Assembly: GCA_026225155.1 (NCBI GenBank) | Contig: JAMFSG010000134.1 | Location: 1-8,918, forward strand | Origin: Verrucomicrobiota bacterium | GTDB lineage: Bacteria > Verrucomicrobiota > Verrucomicrobiia > Limisphaerales > UBA11358 | Direction of reading: 5' to 3' | Length of the DNA: 8,918 nt | Shown: piece by piece, positions 6,826 through 8,918 of the stretch | Position numbering within the stretch: the stretch's first letter is position 1 | How the letters are laid out: each line of letters starts with the position of its first letter | The notes under the pieces: generated by a model | Seen by the model: only the letters and a program-made list of their open reading frames with translations | Told to the model about the DNA's origin: nothing | Database searches by the model: none | Position numbers and translations under genes: made by a program

Positions 6826-6860
6826 AAAGTGGACGTGGGCTAGCCTCAAACGCCGTCCAC
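6813..6860. repeat. Two overlapping, mutually exclusive inverted repeats
   Basis: ACTTTTC (6813-6819) pairs with GAAAAGT (6824-6830) across a 4-nt loop that includes part of the 277-aa gene's stop region. GTGGACG (6829-6835) pairs with CGTCCAC (6854-6860) and encloses the palindrome GGCTAGCC (6838-6845). The two stems share bases 6829-6830, so only one can form at full length. No T run follows, so this is not an ordinary terminator. It could be an attenuator or processing site, or a protein-binding site upstream of the HTH gene. Confidence 0.4.
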
Positions 6861-6892
6861 GCCAAGTCTGCGCAATCTATCATGATGGCTTC

Positions 6893-7141
6893 ATGACAAT
6901 TGTAAAAAACAGTCAGCCGGAAGCCGTCACCGGCGATTCGCAGTTAATCGCGCCCCGTCTTGGCACAAAAAAGGACGTAGCCAAAATGGTAAACCTGTCC
7001 GTCCGGTCGGTGGATAATCTAATTCGCGCCGGTATGCCTCATTTGAAACTCGGTTCCCGTCGGTGCCGATTTGACATGGCTTCCGTCGCTCAATGGCTTC
7101 AAGAGCAATATGGAGTTCAACGCCGGGGGGCGGCATTGTGA
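6893..7141 (+). CDS. Helix-turn-helix DNA-binding protein, AlpA/excisionase type
   Basis: This 82-aa protein consists mainly of a winged HTH of the MerR/AlpA/excisionase class. GTKKDVAKMVNLSVRSVDNL (24-43) forms the HTH, IRAGMPHLKLGSRRCRFD (44-61) the wing with the usual G-x-R-R-x-R-F pattern, and MASVAQWLQEQ (62-72) the closing helix. Proteins of this size and fold beside a tyrosine recombinase commonly act as excisionase (recombination directionality factor) or as an activator of integrase expression; choosing between these is inference. ATG at 6893 is the only suitable start, because the two nearby upstream ATGs (6882, 6885) are out of frame. The stop overlaps the GTG start of the next gene (GTGA at 7138-7141). 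Its C-terminal codons contain a six-G run (7125-7130). Confidence 0.85.
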   Translation: MTIVKNSQPEAVTGDSQLIAPRLGTKKDVAKMVNLSVRSVDNLIRAGMPHLKLGSRRCRFDMASVAQWLQEQYGVQRRGAAL

Positions 7142-7692
7142 AACGCCCCGCATTATCAGAGGCCACAGAATACGCTGCCAAGACGGCTAATGCCGTTCGC
7201 ACCGCGCTTACGGCTAAAGCCGCTGCCGAGACAGCGAACGAAACGGACAGCAATAAATTGGACGCCCTTGCCGCCGAAATCGAGGCTATGGATTTAAGCT
7301 TGGATTTTGACGACATGGCCGCAATTCAAATGCTGGCCAATAAACGGGAGCAACTTTCGCGAATGCACACGAAGTTTGCCACTGATGCGAAAAAACGAAT
7401 AATTGAAGCCGATGAGTTGCTTCGCCATTCAATATACCGGGACGAATTTTCCGCATGGTTAAATGAGCAGCGAATCAGCCTATTGGATTCGGTTTGTTTT
7501 GCGTTACGACCATTCTTCACAGAAAGGGGACGGGCGATGAATGTCGCGTGCAATAGCGACGCAGCGGCGGTTCTGGGCAGGTTCAGTTATATGAGCGCGC
7601 AAGCCTCACGCCTTGACTATCCGGCCATTGTGGAAGCACTGGACGCATTTATTGCTGGCAAGCCTTTATGGAATTGCGCCCGAAATGATTGA
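7138..7692 (+). CDS. Hypothetical helical protein, 184 aa, coupled to the HTH gene
   Basis: I do not recognise this family. The chosen start is GTG at 7138, which overlaps the HTH stop as GTGA, the classic arrangement for translational coupling. The same frame runs further upstream, but only within the HTH gene. The N-terminal third is Ala/Thr-rich and likely helical (about 8-55), with a possible coiled coil continuing through MAAIQMLANKREQLSRMHTK (60-79) and AKKRIIEADELLRH (84-97). A second helical region follows (about 100-175), with YRDEFSAWLNEQR, LGRFSYMSAQASR and DYPAIVEALDAFIAGK. There is no signal peptide or hydrophobic span. Coupling to the HTH regulator suggests made-together partners or stoichiometric expression. 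A phage DNA-maintenance or packaging accessory role is possible but not shown. Confidence 0.75.
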   Translation: MKRPALSEATEYAAKTANAVRTALTAKAAAETANETDSNKLDALAAEIEAMDLSLDFDDMAAIQMLANKREQLSRMHTKFATDAKKRIIEADELLRHSIYRDEFSAWLNEQRISLLDSVCFALRPFFTERGRAMNVACNSDAAAVLGRFSYMSAQASRLDYPAIVEALDAFIAGKPLWNCARND

Positions 7693-7713
7693 TGGATTTT
7701 CCACTGGTGGTTT

Positions 7714-7848
7714 TCAGGGGGGGGGTTGGCCGCCGGTGGTTTGCTGGTGCGGTTGCGTGGCCGCGCCAGCTTCAATTTTGAAGAAATTAAGGGCGCGAAT
7801 TTCCGCTGCCTGTTTTGACAGTAAAAATTTCCGCCGTGATTCGTTCAT
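7714..7848 (-). CDS. Possible small protein, 44 aa, opposite strand
   Basis: On the minus strand an ATG at 7848 opens 44 codons with gene-like composition: a charged, helical first half (MNESRRKFLLSKQAAEIRAL, then NFFKIEAG) and a Gln/Pro/Gly tail ending QPPP. The three final prolines are encoded by the nine-C run that reads as G9 on the plus strand. It would converge with the 184-aa gene and is the only candidate minus-strand gene in the element with plausible composition. There is no Shine-Dalgarno, it is very short, and the plus strand is also open here, so it may be chance. No family is recognised. Confidence 0.28.
   Translation of the reverse strand: MNESRRKFLLSKQAAEIRALNFFKIEAGAATQPHQQTTGGQPPP
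7717..7725 (+). repeat. Nine-G homopolymer tract
   Basis: An uninterrupted run of nine G lies 25 nt after the stop of the 184-aa gene. Such tracts are prone to polymerase slippage and to assembly error. One extra G would switch the plus-strand frame starting at ATG 7685 to a different frame ending at TGA 7816-7818. Confidence 0.9.
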
Positions 7849-7970
7849 GGAACGAGCGGCGAAAACGACGCCAGCCGTGCGTCATGGCTCTGTTGCCAGC
7901 GGCATTTTCAATTGGTTTGCGAAGAAATTACAGATGGCCGGTGGAATGGCATTCCCGGTCTACACCATGA

Positions 7971-8014
7971 GCGGGCAGTCCCGCAAAATACACAACCCGC
8001 AGCGGCAGACCGCT
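7971..8014 (+). repeat. Tandem pair of similar small hairpins
   Basis: GCGGG-CAGT-CCCGC (7971-7984) and AGCGG-CAGA-CCGCT (8001-8014) are both perfect 5-bp GC-rich stems with CAGN tetraloops, separated by 16 nt. Their near-identity suggests a repeated recognition element or a structured RNA. Neither is followed by a T tract, so they are not simple terminators. Confidence 0.45.
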
Positions 8015-8340
8015 GGGCTGAAATTTGAATTCTGCTGAAAAACTCGGCAGACCGTTACAAGTCGGTGCATGGGACGGGAAGTAAAATTTCAAAACGCGAA
8101 AACTTGCTGACCACGGCACGGAAGTGGTGCGTTGGGACTTACTAAAAAAGAGTTCGCAAGTCGGCCAATTGAAAATTGCAGGTCGCCAGCTAAACGAACA
8201 TAAGAAACTCGTGATGCGAACAGACTCTAAAGCGGCAAAGCAAAATGTTAAGACAGAAATTATATTCTGCCTAGTGGCCGCGTGCTGTTGGCGTCAGGAC
8301 TTATCCGGTTAAACACAACGCTGCCAGATATGGCGGCACA

Positions 8341-8347
8341 AGAAAGG
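8341..8347 (+). promoter_or_regulatory. Ribosome binding site of the 83-aa gene
   Basis: AGAAAGG lies 6 nt before ATG 8354, the only clear purine-rich Shine-Dalgarno-like site I see before a gene in the element. It decides this start over the in-frame ATG at 8330, which lies upstream of it. Confidence 0.6.
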
Positions 8348-8353
8348 TTAAAT

Positions 8354-8605
8354 ATGAAAAAATTATATGTTAGTGAAACTGAAAAGTTGGCTTGTGCGGC
8401 GGCTCAAATCCACGCAGCCAAGATTCGGGGAATGGCAGAAATGGCGTTGGCGCAAAACGCAATTCGGAGTGATAACACCTATCGCAAACTCCACAATCTC
8501 CCGCCAAGCCGCCTGATGCGCATCCAAAAAACCATTGAAGACGTGAAACGTCACGCGCCTTTACAAGACGCAACCGGATGGATTGCCCAAAGCCCGCCAA
8601 AATAA
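8354..8605 (+). CDS. Hypothetical protein, 83 aa, upstream of terminase-like gene
   Basis: A small, basic, probably all-helical protein that I do not recognise. The first helix region (about 5-40, SETEKLACAAAQIHAAKIRGM and onward) is Ala-rich. A second basic segment follows (YRKLHNLPPSRLMRIQKTIEDVKRH, about 43-67), then a short C-terminal tail. The start at 8354 is set by AGAAAGG six bases upstream; an alternative ATG at 8330 would add eight residues. Its end overlaps the preferred ATG (8578) of the terminase-small-subunit-like gene by 28 nt, so the two are very likely translated from one message. Position suggests an early packaging-module or regulatory protein; this is inference. Confidence 0.68.
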   Translation: MKKLYVSETEKLACAAAQIHAAKIRGMAEMALAQNAIRSDNTYRKLHNLPPSRLMRIQKTIEDVKRHAPLQDATGWIAQSPPK

Positions 8606-8918
8606 TTGTGAATCCAAACGAAACCACTATTGATGTTACGCCGGTCAAACGCAGAGGACGCCGCAGCGTTCAGACACCGGAACGTGCCAAAATTATTTGC
8701 AAAGCCATCGGGCGTGGGATTCCGTATATCCATGCCTCCGCAATCGCGGGCATTTCATTTCAGACGTTTTCTGTTTGGCGGCAACGGGATGCAAATTTTC
8801 GCCAACAGATTGATGAAGCCGTCGCGCTGGGGGTTGAAAACAGGTTGGCCAAAATTGAACGCGCCAGCGATGAAGGCGACTGGCGTGCGTCAAGCTGGCT
8901 CCTTGAACATTGCCAGCC
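8578..8918 (+). CDS. Terminase small subunit-like HTH protein (3' truncated by window)
   Basis: The frame is open to the window end, giving 113 complete residues from ATG 8578. GTG 8608 is an alternative start that would avoid the 28-nt overlap with the upstream gene; neither has a Shine-Dalgarno. A basic leader, VKRRGRRS (23-30), precedes a homeodomain-like HTH: TPERAKIICKAIGRG (33-47), then YIHASAIAGISFQTFSVWRQ (50-69), where the recognition helix should lie. DANFRQQIDEAVALGVENRL (71-90) is the following helix. ERASDEGDWRASSWLLEHCQ (94-113) resembles the GDWrAaaWLLE signature common in phage terminase-small-subunit-like proteins, usually followed by P-E-x-W/F. Such proteins bind the packaging site and recruit the large-subunit motor. 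The identical fold also occurs in other phage DNA-binding proteins, so terminase is the best but not the only reading. The large subunit would be expected just to the right. Confidence 0.72.
   Translation, partial: MDCPKPAKIIVNPNETTIDVTPVKRRGRRSVQTPERAKIICKAIGRGIPYIHASAIAGISFQTFSVWRQRDANFRQQIDEAVALGVENRLAKIERASDEGDWRASSWLLEHCQ

Larger units (their letters stand above)
7693..8353. other. Gene-poor 660-nt stretch
   Basis: No reading frame here is convincing. Several short frames are open on both strands over the same bases: plus 7685-8038, plus 8124-8312, minus 7928-8119 and minus 7714-7848. None has a Shine-Dalgarno or recognisable motif. What can be seen is a nine-G tract (7717-7725), two similar hairpins (7971-7984 and 8001-8014), a 10-bp direct repeat CGGCAGACCG (8003-8012 and 8045-8054), an 8-bp repeat CAAGTCGG (8058-8065 and 8157-8164), and a GC-rich hairpin (8320-8337) just before the 83-aa gene. 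It may hold a packaging site, a non-coding RNA or a decayed gene. Confidence 0.5.
4615..8918 (+). mobile_element. Left end of an integrated prophage or phage-satellite-like element
   Basis: From the tRNA-Arg gene to the window end, all convincing genes read rightward: tyrosine recombinase, unknown 277 aa, AlpA/Xis-type HTH, coupled 184 aa, an unexplained gap, 83 aa, and a terminase-small-subunit-like HTH protein. An integrase beside a tRNA, an excisionase-type regulator and a packaging-type protein together indicate a phage-derived element. The exact left junction is not visible, because no second copy of any tRNA segment occurs in the window. The right end lies outside. No lysogeny repressor, primase, helicase or structural gene is seen in this part. 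Confidence 0.72.

Noticed and set aside
7685..8038. Plus-strand frame of 117 codons after the 184-aa gene
   Set aside because: Composition is odd (Cys/Trp cluster near CWCGC), there is no Shine-Dalgarno, and other frames on both strands are open over the same bases. It is kept only as part of the unexplained stretch.
7928..8119. Minus-strand frame of 63 codons
   Set aside because: There is no start signal or recognised motif, and it overlaps an equally plausible plus-strand frame; support is insufficient.
8124..8312. Plus-strand frame of 62 codons starting GTG
   Set aside because: It has no Shine-Dalgarno and no recognisable motif, and ends in a Cys/Trp-containing tail; probably chance.
8320..8337. 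GC-rich hairpin GCTGCC-AGATAT-GGCGGC as a terminator
   Set aside because: It pairs with one G-U but has no T tract after it and lies just before the ribosome binding site of the next gene.
1..8918. CRISPR array, rRNA genes or insertion sequences
   Set aside because: No regularly spaced repeats, rRNA signature segments, DDE transposase or terminal inverted repeat pair were found by reading both strands.

Overview
The window looks like a chromosomal segment from a Gram-negative bacterium, most likely a Verrucomicrobiota member (Limisphaerales/Pedosphaeraceae-like). That placement is inferred from the gene mix: OpgH, a lone T2SS-F/PilC-type protein, and a Pro/Ala-rich single-span protein carrying an ETVRINLPPKP-type segment. 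The absence of recognisable Shine-Dalgarno sequences before most genes does not conflict with it. There is no rRNA or other phylogenetic marker to confirm it.

Left part (1-4614), host core genes. The 3' half of a membrane glucan glucosyltransferase gene (opgH) runs rightward into the window. It converges on a leftward pair, a T2SS-F/PilC-like membrane protein gene followed 12 nt later by a class V aminotransferase gene. Upstream of these, also leftward, lies a two-gene unit: a Pro/Ala-rich single-span membrane protein, then thioredoxin (trxA) 6 nt downstream. It is closed by a clear rho-independent terminator. A leftward tRNA-Arg(UCU) gene with an encoded CCA end completes the host side.

Right part (about 4615-8918), the left end of an integrated mobile element, probably a prophage or phage satellite. 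Directly beyond the 5' end of the tRNA is a tyrosine recombinase gene. It is followed on the same strand by an unrecognised 277-aa gene, a small AlpA/excisionase-type helix-turn-helix gene, a translationally coupled 184-aa helical protein and a roughly 660-nt stretch with no convincing gene. The stretch holds two similar hairpins, a nine-G tract and a possible 44-aa minus-strand ORF. After it come an 83-aa protein and the start of a terminase-small-subunit-like HTH protein cut by the window end. The integrase and HTH protein would act in integration and excision at or near the tRNA gene; the terminase-like protein would recognise DNA for packaging. No repressor, replication or structural gene is visible, and the right boundary lies outside the window, so full prophage and satellite cannot be told apart here.
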